64,000 nt of DNA. Origin: Streptomyces sp. WMMB 322 (GTDB lineage Bacteria > Actinomycetota > Actinomycetes > Streptomycetales > Streptomycetaceae). The stretch covers positions 62,001 through 126,000 of the forward strand of contig NZ_FMHI01000007.1 of NCBI RefSeq assembly GCF_900090145.1, read 5' to 3'. Below are positions 37,100 through 45,186 of this stretch, piece by piece. The notes under the pieces were generated by a model, which ran no database searches, was not told the DNA's origin, and saw only the letters and a program-made list of their open reading frames with translations. The stretch's first letter is position 1; each line of letters starts with the position of its first letter. A program made the translations under genes and the position numbers.

Positions 37100-38755
37100 A
37101 TGGCATCCGCACCGGCAGTCCGCACAGGCAGCGACCTCGTCACCGAATCCCTCACCGCCCTCGGTGCACACACCGTCTTCGGGCTGCCGGGTCAGCACGC
37201 ACTGGGTGCCTTCGACGCCGTACGCCGCTCCGGACTGCCGTACGTCGGCCTGCGGGTGGAGAACAACGCGGGCTTCGCCGCCGACGCGTACGCGCGCATC
37301 ACCGGCACCGTCACGCCGCTGCTGATCTCCACCGGCCCCGGCGCCCTGATGTCCCTGGCCGCGCTCCAGGAGTCCGCGGCCGCGTCCGCCCCCGTGCTCG
37401 GCATCAGCAGCCAGGTGCCCACCGCCGGTCTCGGCGGCGGCCGCAAGGGGTACCTGCACGAACTCCGCGACCAGAAGGCGTCGTTCCGCGACATCGTGAA
37501 GTCCGTCCACACAGTGCGGGCGGCCTCGCAGATTCCCACGGTGCTCGCCTCGGCGTGGGCCGAAGCGGCGGAGGCCCCCTGCGGTCCCACCTGGGTCGAG
37601 ATACCGCAGGACGTCCTCGTCGCACCCACGGACGTACCGCCCCCGGAGTCGCTCGCCGCCCCCGGCGGCCCGGCACATCCACGGCCCCTGCCCGCCCGTC
37701 CCGAACTGACCGCCCGGGCGGCCGCGTTGCTCGACGCGGCGGAACGGCCGGCCGTCCTCGCCGGCGGCGGTGTCGTACGGGCCGGCGCCCGGGCACAGCT
37801 GCTCGGCCTCGCCGAACGGCTGGACGCCCCCGTCGCCACGACCTTCGGCGGGAAGGGCGCCTTCCCCTGCGAGCACCGGCTCTCTCTCGGCTCCTGGCTC
37901 GAGGACCGGCACACCACCGACTTCCTCGCCGCAGCCGACGTCCTGCTCGTCGTCGGGTCCGGACTCGGCGAACTCTCCTCGAATTACCACACGTTCGCCC
38001 CTCGCGGCCGCGTCATCCACATCGAGGCGGACGTCGGCAAGCTGGAGGCCAACCACCCCGCGCTCGGCATCCACGCCGACGCCCGCGCGGCCCTGGAAGC
38101 GCTCACCGCGGCCGTCGCGCCGCGGCCCGCGGGCCGTGCGGAACGTGAGGTCGCCGCGCTGCTGGACCGAGTACGGGACAGGATCGCCGCCCAGGGCCTC
38201 GACCTCGAACAGCAGGTGCTCGGCGCGGTCCGCGAAGCCCTCCCCGACACCTCCCCCAGCTTCTGGGACATGACGATCCTCGCCTACTGGGCCTGGTCCG
38301 CGTTCGACCCCCGCGAAGGTGCCATGCACTCCGCGCAGGGCGCCGGCGGCCTCGGTTACGGCTTCCCCGCCGCACTCGGAGCCGCCGCGGCCGACCCGGA
38401 GCGCCGCACCCCTGTCCTCGCCGTCTCGGGAGACGGCGGAGCGATGTACTCCATCGCCGAGCTCGCCACAGCCCGCCAGTACGGCCTCCCCGTCACATGG
38501 CTCATCGTCGACGACGGCGGCTACGGAATCCTCCGCAGCTACATGACGGAGGCCTTCGGCGAGGCGACAGGCACCGAACTCGCTCGTCCCGACTTCGTGG
38601 CGCTCGCCGAGTCGTTCGGCGTTCCGGCGGTGCGCAGCTCCCCGGAGCGGCTGCGCGAGGACCTGTCGGCCGCGCTCGCCTCTCCCGGACCGTCCGTGGT
38701 CCTCCTCCCCGCCGAACTGCGGATGTTCGCGCCCACGCACCTCGACGCGCACTGA
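37100..38755 (+). CDS. Thiamine-diphosphate enzyme (acetolactate synthase-like)
   Basis: A 551-residue enzyme with the three-domain layout of acetolactate synthase and related decarboxylases. The N-terminal Pyr domain contains TVFGLPGQHALGAFDAV and the catalytic Glu in RVENNAGFAADAYARI. The middle domain has AVLAGGGVVRAGARAQLLGL. The C-terminal ThDP motif begins VSGDGGAMYS, but its usual closing NN is DD (LIVDDGGYGIL). No small regulatory subunit gene is adjacent, so it is unlikely to be the biosynthetic acetolactate synthase. It is probably a decarboxylase, lyase or oxidase in the catabolic unit with the symporter. Confidence 0.83.
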   Translation: MASAPAVRTGSDLVTESLTALGAHTVFGLPGQHALGAFDAVRRSGLPYVGLRVENNAGFAADAYARITGTVTPLLISTGPGALMSLAALQESAAASAPVLGISSQVPTAGLGGGRKGYLHELRDQKASFRDIVKSVHTVRAASQIPTVLASAWAEAAEAPCGPTWVEIPQDVLVAPTDVPPPESLAAPGGPAHPRPLPARPELTARAAALLDAAERPAVLAGGGVVRAGARAQLLGLAERLDAPVATTFGGKGAFPCEHRLSLGSWLEDRHTTDFLAAADVLLVVGSGLGELSSNYHTFAPRGRVIHIEADVGKLEANHPALGIHADARAALEALTAAVAPRPAGRAEREVAALLDRVRDRIAAQGLDLEQQVLGAVREALPDTSPSFWDMTILAYWAWSAFDPREGAMHSAQGAGGLGYGFPAALGAAAADPERRTPVLAVSGDGGAMYSIAELATARQYGLPVTWLIVDDGGYGILRSYMTEAFGEATGTELARPDFVALAESFGVPAVRSSPERLREDLSAALASPGPSVVLLPAELRMFAPTHLDAH

Positions 38756-38975
38756 CCGCCTCCGCAGCCCGCGCACCCTCCCGTGCCGCTGCAGGAGCGG
38801 GCCATCTGCGGGGCCCGTTCGGTGGAATCTGCGCCGCGCCCCGGCGGATGACGCCGGATGGACGGTTGGCTGTCCTTACGGTTCCTGTGACCGATGGCCC
38901 CGGGCCCGCTTCACCCCTTCGTGGGACGGGGCCCGGCAGGGACCAGCAGAGCAGAGGTGAGTGGAGGTGCCCTCA

Positions 38976-39845
38976 GTGGCAGCACCCCCGGACAACGACG
39001 TGCTCTGGGCACGCGGACTGCACTACTCGTACGGCGGTTCACCCGCCCTGCAAGGCGTCTCGATCGGCGTCCGCGCCGGCGAGATCGTCTGCGTCACCGG
39101 ACCTCGCGGCAGCGGCAAGACCACCCTGCTGAGCTGCCTGTCCGGTCAACTCACCCCGCACGACGGGGAGATCTGGTTCAACAGCGTGCCGGTGCACACG
39201 CTCTCGCGCACCTCGCGCGAACGGCTGCGCCGCGACCGCTTCGGCTGGGTCGGCAGCGAGCCGCAGCTCATCCCGGAACTCACGGCGTGGGAGAACGCGG
39301 CGCTCCCGCTCATGCTGTGCGGAACCGGATCCCGCGCCGCCCGCAAGGCGGCCGTCGAATGGCTGGAGAGGCTCGACGTCGGTGACTGCGCGCGCAAGCG
39401 CCCCTCGGCGCTGCGGCAGTCGCAGCGCCAGCGCGTGGCGATCGCCCGCGCCCTCGCCCCCGCGCCGGCGATCGTCTTCGCCGACGAACCGACAGCTCCC
39501 CTGCACCAGACGGAACGGGCCCAGGTACTGCGCACGTTGACGACCGCCGCGCGCACGCACGACATCACGGTGGTGCTCACGACACACGACCCGGCGGTGA
39601 TGCTGCCGAAGGTGACACCGGGAGACCCGGAGGCCGCGGACGCGGCGGGACCGACACTCGCGGACCGCAACCTCACGCTCGTCGACGGGCGCCTGGGCGG
39701 CGGCCTGATCTCCACGGGCCCCGGCGGCACCAGCAGCGGCGGGGACGACGAGAACGACGGAGCCGGTGGCAAGGGCATGGCCACTGGCGAAGGCGACTCG
39801 GACGGCGAAGACTCCAAGGGTGCCGCGTGCTCGCTCTCCGTCTAG
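38976..39845 (+). CDS. ABC transporter ATP-binding protein with degenerate signature motif
   Basis: A 289-residue ABC ATPase. Walker A (TGPRGSGKTTLL), Q-loop (GSEPQLIPELTAWEN), Walker B (AIVFADEPTA) and switch His (LTTHDPAVM) are intact. The signature is SALRQSQRQRVAIARAL rather than LSGGQ. The C-terminal 60 residues are Gly/Asp/Ser-rich (GGDDENDGAGGKG). GTG 38976 is preferred because GGAGG lies eight bases upstream; GTG 38961 is an alternative. Its end overlaps the membrane protein gene by 19 bases. Together they form an ABC exporter-like pair of unknown substrate. Confidence 0.83.
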   Translation: MAAPPDNDVLWARGLHYSYGGSPALQGVSIGVRAGEIVCVTGPRGSGKTTLLSCLSGQLTPHDGEIWFNSVPVHTLSRTSRERLRRDRFGWVGSEPQLIPELTAWENAALPLMLCGTGSRAARKAAVEWLERLDVGDCARKRPSALRQSQRQRVAIARALAPAPAIVFADEPTAPLHQTERAQVLRTLTTAARTHDITVVLTTHDPAVMLPKVTPGDPEAADAAGPTLADRNLTLVDGRLGGGLISTGPGGTSSGGDDENDGAGGKGMATGEGDSDGEDSKGAACSLSV

Positions 39846-41095
39846 CCCGCGGTGGTCACCCCCTCACGCTGCTGCGCCGCCTCCTGGTGGCATGCGCCAC
39901 GGCAGTCGTGGGCTTTCTGCTGCTGGCGGCTCTCAGTCATGCCCTCGCCCACCCGCAGCAGCCCGGTACCTCTCTCGTCCAGCTGGTGTGGTGCCTCGCG
40001 CCGCTCGCGGCGGCCGTGCAGTTCGCCGCGGCGGTCGCCCGCACGGACCCCGGTTCGCGCTCGCCCTCGGCCCTGGACGCGGCGGGCGTGGGCCCGGCCC
40101 GCATCCCCCTTCTCGCGGCGGCCTCGACGGCGATGTCGTCGCTGCTGGGCAGCGCAGTCGCGCTCGTGATCTATCTGCATCTGCGCGGTCAGCTGGCGTC
40201 GTTGCCCTTCGACGGCGCGGCCGTGAAACTCCTCGCCGCCGACCACCCGCTGCCGGTCGCCGCCACGCTGGTGCTGCTGTGCGTTCCGCCTCTGGTGGCC
40301 GCCGGCGCCGCAGCGCTCGCCACCCGGCCCGGGGTCCTCCCGGCCATCGCGGGCGCCGCGGCCGGCGGCGGCACGCACGCACGCACCGCGGAGTCCGGCG
40401 CGCACGGCGAGGCGGAAGCACCCCGTGCCCGCGCGGCGGGCGACCGGGAGGCGCAGCCCTTCCGGGTGCTGCCGGGCGCGCTGCCGGCGTCCGTCACCCT
40501 GCCCTGGGGGGCCGCGTTCATCGCCGCGGGTCTCGCGACGGAGACGTACGCGAGCCGGTCGCCGAAACCGCTGTCCCTCTCGGCGGTCCTGTCGAACAGT
40601 GCCCCCGGTGTTCTGGGGGGCTGGCTGCTCACCGTCCTCGGTCTCGTGCTGGCCGGCCCGGGACTCACCCAGCTGTGCGGGCGGCTCCTGGCGGTCGGCA
40701 GGCCGGGCGCGGTACGGCTGCTGGCGGGGCGGGTGCTCCAGCAGGAGGCGGCGCGCATCGGCCAGCCGCTGGGTGTGCTGTGCGCGGTGGCGGGCGGCGG
40801 AGTGGCGGCGAGCGAACTGTACGGTGCGTCACCGCAGGACGGTGCCCGCATGTTCGGTCCGCTGACCCTGCTGGGCGCCGCTCTGGTGGTGCTCTGTGTG
40901 ACGGCGAGCGCGCTGACGGCCGCGGCCGAGTCGCGTGCCGCCCGCAGGCCCGCGAACGAAGCCCTGGCGAAGCTCGGTGCTCCGCGTCGGCTGCTGCGGG
41001 GAGCGGCGGCGCTCCGTGCGGTCGTCGTGTGCGTGGTGTTCGGCGCCCTGACCTGGGGGGTGGGCCAACTCGCCGCGCTGCCGCTGACGTCCTGA
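39827..41095 (+). CDS. Membrane partner of the ABC ATPase
   Basis: A 422-residue integral membrane protein with about eight hydrophobic segments, for example LLVACATAVVGFLLLAALSH, WCLAPLAAAVQFAAAVA and ALRAVVVCVVFGALTWGVGQ. The layout resembles FtsX-like or MacB-like permeases without a large extracellular domain, but no family motif is decisive. The GTG start lies inside the end of the ATPase gene (19-base overlap), which ties the two into one transporter. A 12-base-pair hairpin follows. Confidence 0.78.
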   Translation: MLALRLARGGHPLTLLRRLLVACATAVVGFLLLAALSHALAHPQQPGTSLVQLVWCLAPLAAAVQFAAAVARTDPGSRSPSALDAAGVGPARIPLLAAASTAMSSLLGSAVALVIYLHLRGQLASLPFDGAAVKLLAADHPLPVAATLVLLCVPPLVAAGAAALATRPGVLPAIAGAAAGGGTHARTAESGAHGEAEAPRARAAGDREAQPFRVLPGALPASVTLPWGAAFIAAGLATETYASRSPKPLSLSAVLSNSAPGVLGGWLLTVLGLVLAGPGLTQLCGRLLAVGRPGAVRLLAGRVLQQEAARIGQPLGVLCAVAGGGVAASELYGASPQDGARMFGPLTLLGAALVVLCVTASALTAAAESRAARRPANEALAKLGAPRRLLRGAAALRAVVVCVVFGALTWGVGQLAALPLTS

Positions 41096-41125
41096 CGCAG
41101 GGCGGACACCCGCCCGCGCCCCCCA

Positions 41126-41161
41126 GAGGGCGGCCCCCTTCCGGCAAGCGGGGCCGCCCTC
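41126..41161 (+). terminator. Hairpin terminator after the ABC pair
   Basis: A perfect 12-base-pair inverted repeat (arms 41126-41137 and 41150-41161) with a 12-base loop, 30 bases after the membrane protein stop. It separates the ABC pair from the LOG-family gene. Confidence 0.82.
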
Positions 41162-41187
41162 GTGCTGCGGGCGCATACGCTGACGGG

Positions 41188-42279
41188 ATGCTGGACCACG
41201 AGATCGAGAGCCTCGAGGAGTTCGACGACGTCGTCGAGGCGACGGGATCGCTCAGCGGATGGCGCCTGCAGTCCCTGGACCTGCGCGGGCGGGACGGTGC
41301 ACTGGCGTCCGCGGAGACCGACGGCGCGGTCTTCCTGGGCTGTGCGATGAGCGCCGAGTCGGTCGTGCGGGTGCAGGAGAACGGCGGGCTGGTGTTCCCG
41401 CCCGTGCCGAAGCTGCCGTTCAACCCTTACCGCGGGCGGCTCTACACCCCGGAGGAGCTGTTCTCCGGCCTGGCCGAGGGGTACGAGAACACGCCGGACG
41501 CCGGCTCGTACGCCTGGTTCCGGCGGACGAAGAGCGACGGCGACGTCTTCTCCTCGATGCTGCGCGCCGTGCACGACGACGCGATCTCCGACGCACTCGA
41601 CGAACAGCTCGTCGGAGCCCGCGTCGTGGGGGTCATGGGCGGTCACAAGCTGGCGCGCGGCAGCGCCGCGTACGCGGGGGCGGCGCGCCTGGGCCGTGCG
41701 CTGACCCGGGAGGGCCACACCGTGGCGACGGGTGGCGGCCCGGGTGCCATGGAGGCCGCGAACCTCGGTGCATACGCGGCGCCTTTCGAGGACGGAATGC
41801 TGGACAAGGCGCTGGAGATGCTCTCGACCGCGCCGTCCTTCGAGGAGTCCGTGGGTGAGTGGGCCCGGGCCGCCTTCGCGGTCCGGGACGGCTGGCCGGG
41901 CGGCGGTGTCTCCGTGGGCATCCCGACGTGGTTCTACGGTCACGAGCCGCCCAACGCCTTTGCGCAGCACATCGCGAAGTACTTCGTCAACGCGGTGCGC
42001 GAGGACGGGCTGCTGGCACGATCGAACGCCGGGGTGGTCTTCCTTCCGGGCGCGGCCGGGACCGTGCAGGAGATCTTCGACAACGCGACGCCCAACTACT
42101 ACCAGTCGCGCGGCGCTCCGACCCCGATGGTCCTCGTCGACGAGGAGCACTGGACGCGCACGCTGCCGTGCTGGCCCCTGCTCCGGGCGCTCGCCGGTGA
42201 GCGGCCGATGGCGTCGAGGATCGCGCTGGCCGGCTCCGTCGAGGAGGTCCCGGAGACGCTCGCCCGGCTCAGGGGCTGA
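41188..42279 (+). CDS. LOG-family (Rossmann-fold nucleotide-binding) protein
   Basis: A 363-residue protein. The C-terminal part has LOG/lysine-decarboxylase-like signatures: VMGGHKLARGS, then ATGGGPGAMEAANLGAYAA and FLPGAAGTVQEIFD, close to the PGGxGTxxE motif. LOG enzymes release nucleobases from nucleoside 5'-monophosphates; whether this long form does so is unknown. About 130 N-terminal residues (LDHEIESLEEFDDVVEATG onward) are an extra domain absent from short LOG proteins. Its last 11 bases overlap the convergent thiQ gene. Confidence 0.82.
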   Translation: MLDHEIESLEEFDDVVEATGSLSGWRLQSLDLRGRDGALASAETDGAVFLGCAMSAESVVRVQENGGLVFPPVPKLPFNPYRGRLYTPEELFSGLAEGYENTPDAGSYAWFRRTKSDGDVFSSMLRAVHDDAISDALDEQLVGARVVGVMGGHKLARGSAAYAGAARLGRALTREGHTVATGGGPGAMEAANLGAYAAPFEDGMLDKALEMLSTAPSFEESVGEWARAAFAVRDGWPGGGVSVGIPTWFYGHEPPNAFAQHIAKYFVNAVREDGLLARSNAGVVFLPGAAGTVQEIFDNATPNYYQSRGAPTPMVLVDEEHWTRTLPCWPLLRALAGERPMASRIALAGSVEEVPETLARLRG

Positions 42280-43378
42280 CCGGCCGGCCGGTGCGGGGAC
42301 TTGCGGACTCCCGGACGTCCCTCGAAGCAGCGGGTGTCGACGCCCGTCCCTCGCCGAGCCGGACCACTTCGCGGCCGTCGAAGGTGACGCCGACGTCGGC
42401 CCCGGCCTCCGGCGCGTCGCGCAGCGGGCACGAGGCCTCCAGACGCGGGCCGGTCTCCGGCCGGAGCAGCAGCGTGACGTCTGCGGCGTCGCCACCGCGG
42501 AAGGTGCGGGCCTCGACGGTGCAGCGCAGCCCGTCCCGTGGTGCCGTCAGAAGGACACCCGCCGGGCGTACGAGGAGCTGGCACGCGCCGCTGTCCGTAC
42601 CCTCCTCCACCGGGAGTTCACCCCAGGGGGTGCGGGCGGTGCCGCCGCGCACCGTCGCGTCGACGACGTTGTCGAAGCCCAGGAACCGGGCGACGAACTC
42701 CGAAGCGGGACGCTGCCACACCTCCAGCGGCGTGCCCGTCTGGGCGATGCGCCCCTCGTTCATCACCACGACGCGGTCGGCCAGTACGAACGCCTCCCCC
42801 TGGTCGTGGGTGACGGCGAGGACGGTGGTGCGCAACTCGCGGAACAGCGACCGCAGTTCGACGACGAGGCGCTCCCGCAGCCCCCGGTCGAGCTGCCCCA
42901 GGGGCTCGTCCAGCATCAGCAGACGCGGCTGCGGCGCGAGGGCGCGGGCGAGGGCGACGCGTTGCTGTTCACCGCCGGAGAGGGAAGTGACCGTGCGCCG
43001 TTCCGCGCCGGGAAGGCCGACGAGACCGAGGAGTCGGGCCACTTGCTCCTGGGCGTCCCGCCGCGCGGTGCCGCGCATGCGCAGACCGAAGGCGACGTTC
43101 CCGCCGACGTCGCGCTGCGGGAAGAGCTGGTGGTCCTGGAACATCAGCCCGACGCCGCGCCGGTGCGGCGGCACACCACGCTGGTCCCGGCCGGAGAGTT
43201 CGACGCTGCCCGCGTCCGGGGTGTGCAGCCCCGCTATGACGCGCAGAAGCGTCGACTTGCCGCTCCCGCTGGGCCCCAGCACACACACCGTCTCGCGGTC
43301 GGCGACCTCCAGGTCCACACCGTCCAGGACGCGCTGTCCGGGACCGAAGCCGGCTGTCACACCGGTGAGCCGCAGCAT
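42269..43378 (-). CDS. thiQ: Thiamine ABC transporter ATP-binding protein
   Basis: A 369-residue ABC ATPase. Walker A is LGPSGSGKSTLL, Q-loop FQDHQLFPQ, signature TSLSGGEQQRVALARAL, Walker B LLMLDEPLGQLD and switch His VTHDQGEAFV. The C-terminal 120 residues form a TOBE-like domain. Its ATG overlaps the thiP stop (TGATG). Because the operon starts with a TPP riboswitch and ThiB, the substrate is thiamine or a derivative. The stop overlaps the convergent LOG gene. Confidence 0.9.
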   Translation of the reverse strand: MLRLTGVTAGFGPGQRVLDGVDLEVADRETVCVLGPSGSGKSTLLRVIAGLHTPDAGSVELSGRDQRGVPPHRRGVGLMFQDHQLFPQRDVGGNVAFGLRMRGTARRDAQEQVARLLGLVGLPGAERRTVTSLSGGEQQRVALARALAPQPRLLMLDEPLGQLDRGLRERLVVELRSLFRELRTTVLAVTHDQGEAFVLADRVVVMNEGRIAQTGTPLEVWQRPASEFVARFLGFDNVVDATVRGGTARTPWGELPVEEGTDSGACQLLVRPAGVLLTAPRDGLRCTVEARTFRGGDAADVTLLLRPETGPRLEASCPLRDAPEAGADVGVTFDGREVVRLGEGRASTPAASRDVRESASPRTGRPVSP

Positions 43379-45186
43379 CAGAACTCTCCCGAGGGGTGGG
43401 TGCGTACGCGTTCCAGAACCAGGAGGGTCGCCGCGCACACGACCATCAGGACGGTGCTCATGGCCATCGCCTGCCCGTAGTTGAGCTCGCCGGCCCGGCC
43501 GAGGAAGCGGGCGACGGCGACGGGGAGCGTCGGGGCGTCGGGGCGGGCGATGAAGACCGTCGCACCGAACTCGCCGAGGGAGACGGCGAAGGCGAATCCC
43601 GCCGCGACGAGCAGCGCGCGGCTCACCATCGGCAGATCCACCTCGCGCCAGGCGCGCAGCGGCGAGGCACCGAGCACGGCCGCGGCCTCGCGCAGCCGGG
43701 CGTCGATCGCGCGCAGCACCGGCAGCATCGTCCGGATGACGAACGGAACGCCGACGAGCGCCTGCGCGACGGGCACGATCATCCACGACGAGCGCAGGTC
43801 CAGGGGCGGTTCGTCCAGGGCGACGAGGAAACCGAAGCCGACGGTGACCGCGGAGGTGCCCAGCGGCAGCATCAGCATCGAGTCGAAGCCCCGCACCAGC
43901 CGGTCGACGGCCCCGCCGCTCCGGCCGCCGCCTCCGGTGCGTGCCGTGAGCGCCGCCGCTGCCGGCACACCGACCGCGAGGGCGATGAGCGTGGCCACGG
44001 CGGCGTACGCGAGTGAGTTGCCGATGGCGTCGACGGGCGGGACGGTGAATGTGGCGGTGCCCGAAACCTCGCCCAGTGCACGGTAGTTGGCCAGTCCGTA
44101 GCCGCCGGGTCCGTCGAAGGACCGGGCCGCCAGCACTGCGAGAGGCACAAGGATCAGCAGGCCCGTCACCGCCAGGACGGAACCCAGCAGCGCCCACTGG
44201 GCGCGGCCGCGGGGACGGCGCGCGGAATCGGCGGCCGGGACCATGCTCAGCGCCGCCTGCCGTTTCCGCACGGTGCGGGCGTGCACGGCGAGCAGAGCGG
44301 TGACGGCCGCGAACTGGAGCAGCGTGAGCACGGCTGCGGTCGGCAGGTCGAGCAGCGCGGCGGTCTGCCGGTAGATCTCGACCTCCAGCGTGGCGTAGCG
44401 CGGTCCGCCCAGCACCTGGATCACGCCGAACGAGGTGAAGGTGAAGAGGAAGACGATGAGCGCGGCCGCACCGACCGACGGTGCGAGGGCGGGCAGTGTC
44501 ACGCGCCGCCACGCGGCGAAGCGGCCCGCGCCGAGCACGCGTGCCGCCTCCTCCTGGCGCGGGTCGAGTTGGGACCACAGCCCGCCCACCGTCCGTACGA
44601 CGACCGCGTAGTTGATGAACACGTGGGCGATCAGGATCGCCCAGACACTCGTGTCCAGACGCAGCCCGGCCCACTCGTCCAGGAGGCCGCCGCGCCCCAG
44701 CAGCGCCAGGAACGCCGAGCCCACGACCACCGTCGGCAGTACGAAGGGGACGGTGACGACGGCACGCAGCACCTGCTTCCCGGGGAAGTCGAACCGGGCG
44801 AAGACGTAGGCGCACGGCAGCGCGAGCGCCAGCGTGCACGCCGTCGAGGCAGCGGCCTGCCACACCGTGAACCACAGCACGTGCAGCGTGTCCGGGTCAC
44901 CCAACACCTTTGCGAGCGAGCCGAGTTGCCACGAGCCGGCCTCGGTGCGCAGCCCACGGCCGACGATCCCGGCGACGGGCCAGGCGAAGAAGAGCGCGAA
45001 GAAGGCGACGGGCAGCGCCATCAGCGCGAGGCGCGGCGCGGCACCGGTACCGGTGCCCGAGCCGGTGCCGGTGCCGGTGCCCGAGCCGGTGCCGGCGCCC
45101 GAGCCGGTGCCGTGCCTGTGCACAGCACGTGCGTGCGGTGCCGGTTGCGCGAACTCCTGCTCCGGACGGGCCCGTTCGCGCGTCAC
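43378..45186 (-). CDS. thiP: Thiamine ABC transporter permease (fused double-permease)
   Basis: A 602-residue permease with two permease halves, as in ThiP, each with its own EAA-type loop (EEAARVLGAGRFAAWRRVTL and REAAAVLGASPLRAWREVDL). About 12 hydrophobic segments are present. The N-terminal tail has a Gly/Thr/Ser repeat of about 23 residues encoded by a hexamer array. I chose GTG 45186, overlapping the thiB stop (GTGA); GTG 45207 in the same frame is possible. Neither has a strong Shine-Dalgarno, which fits coupling to thiB. Confidence 0.9.
   Translation of the reverse strand: MTRERARPEQEFAQPAPHARAVHRHGTGSGAGTGSGTGTGTGSGTGTGAAPRLALMALPVAFFALFFAWPVAGIVGRGLRTEAGSWQLGSLAKVLGDPDTLHVLWFTVWQAAASTACTLALALPCAYVFARFDFPGKQVLRAVVTVPFVLPTVVVGSAFLALLGRGGLLDEWAGLRLDTSVWAILIAHVFINYAVVVRTVGGLWSQLDPRQEEAARVLGAGRFAAWRRVTLPALAPSVGAAALIVFLFTFTSFGVIQVLGGPRYATLEVEIYRQTAALLDLPTAAVLTLLQFAAVTALLAVHARTVRKRQAALSMVPAADSARRPRGRAQWALLGSVLAVTGLLILVPLAVLAARSFDGPGGYGLANYRALGEVSGTATFTVPPVDAIGNSLAYAAVATLIALAVGVPAAAALTARTGGGGRSGGAVDRLVRGFDSMLMLPLGTSAVTVGFGFLVALDEPPLDLRSSWMIVPVAQALVGVPFVIRTMLPVLRAIDARLREAAAVLGASPLRAWREVDLPMVSRALLVAAGFAFAVSLGEFGATVFIARPDAPTLPVAVARFLGRAGELNYGQAMAMSTVLMVVCAATLLVLERVRTHPSGEF
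45043..45111. repeat. Six-base tandem repeat array in thiP
   Basis: About 69 bases made of hexamer units (GGTGCC, CGAGCC and variants) encoding alternating Gly-Thr/Gly-Ser pairs. Higher-order units of 24 bases can be seen. The unit length keeps the frame, so copy change would only alter tail length. Confidence 0.8.

Noticed and set aside
11195..38755. A secondary-metabolite cluster reading of the catabolic region
   Set aside because: The genes are transporters, dehydrogenases, aminotransferases and regulators typical of amine breakdown; no synthase, synthetase or tailoring set is present.
39766..42279. An 837-codon frame ending in the LOG-family gene
   Set aside because: Only the part from ATG 41188 is protein-like. 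The rest is the shadow of the ABC membrane protein gene, and a terminator hairpin lies between them.
42269..44875. An 868-codon frame suggesting a permease-ATPase fusion in the thiamine transporter
   Set aside because: The N-terminal 500 codons are thiP read in the wrong frame; thiP and thiQ are separate genes with a one-base overlap.
45043..45111. CRISPR-like array
   Set aside because: The repeats are contiguous hexamers in frame within thiP, without spacers.
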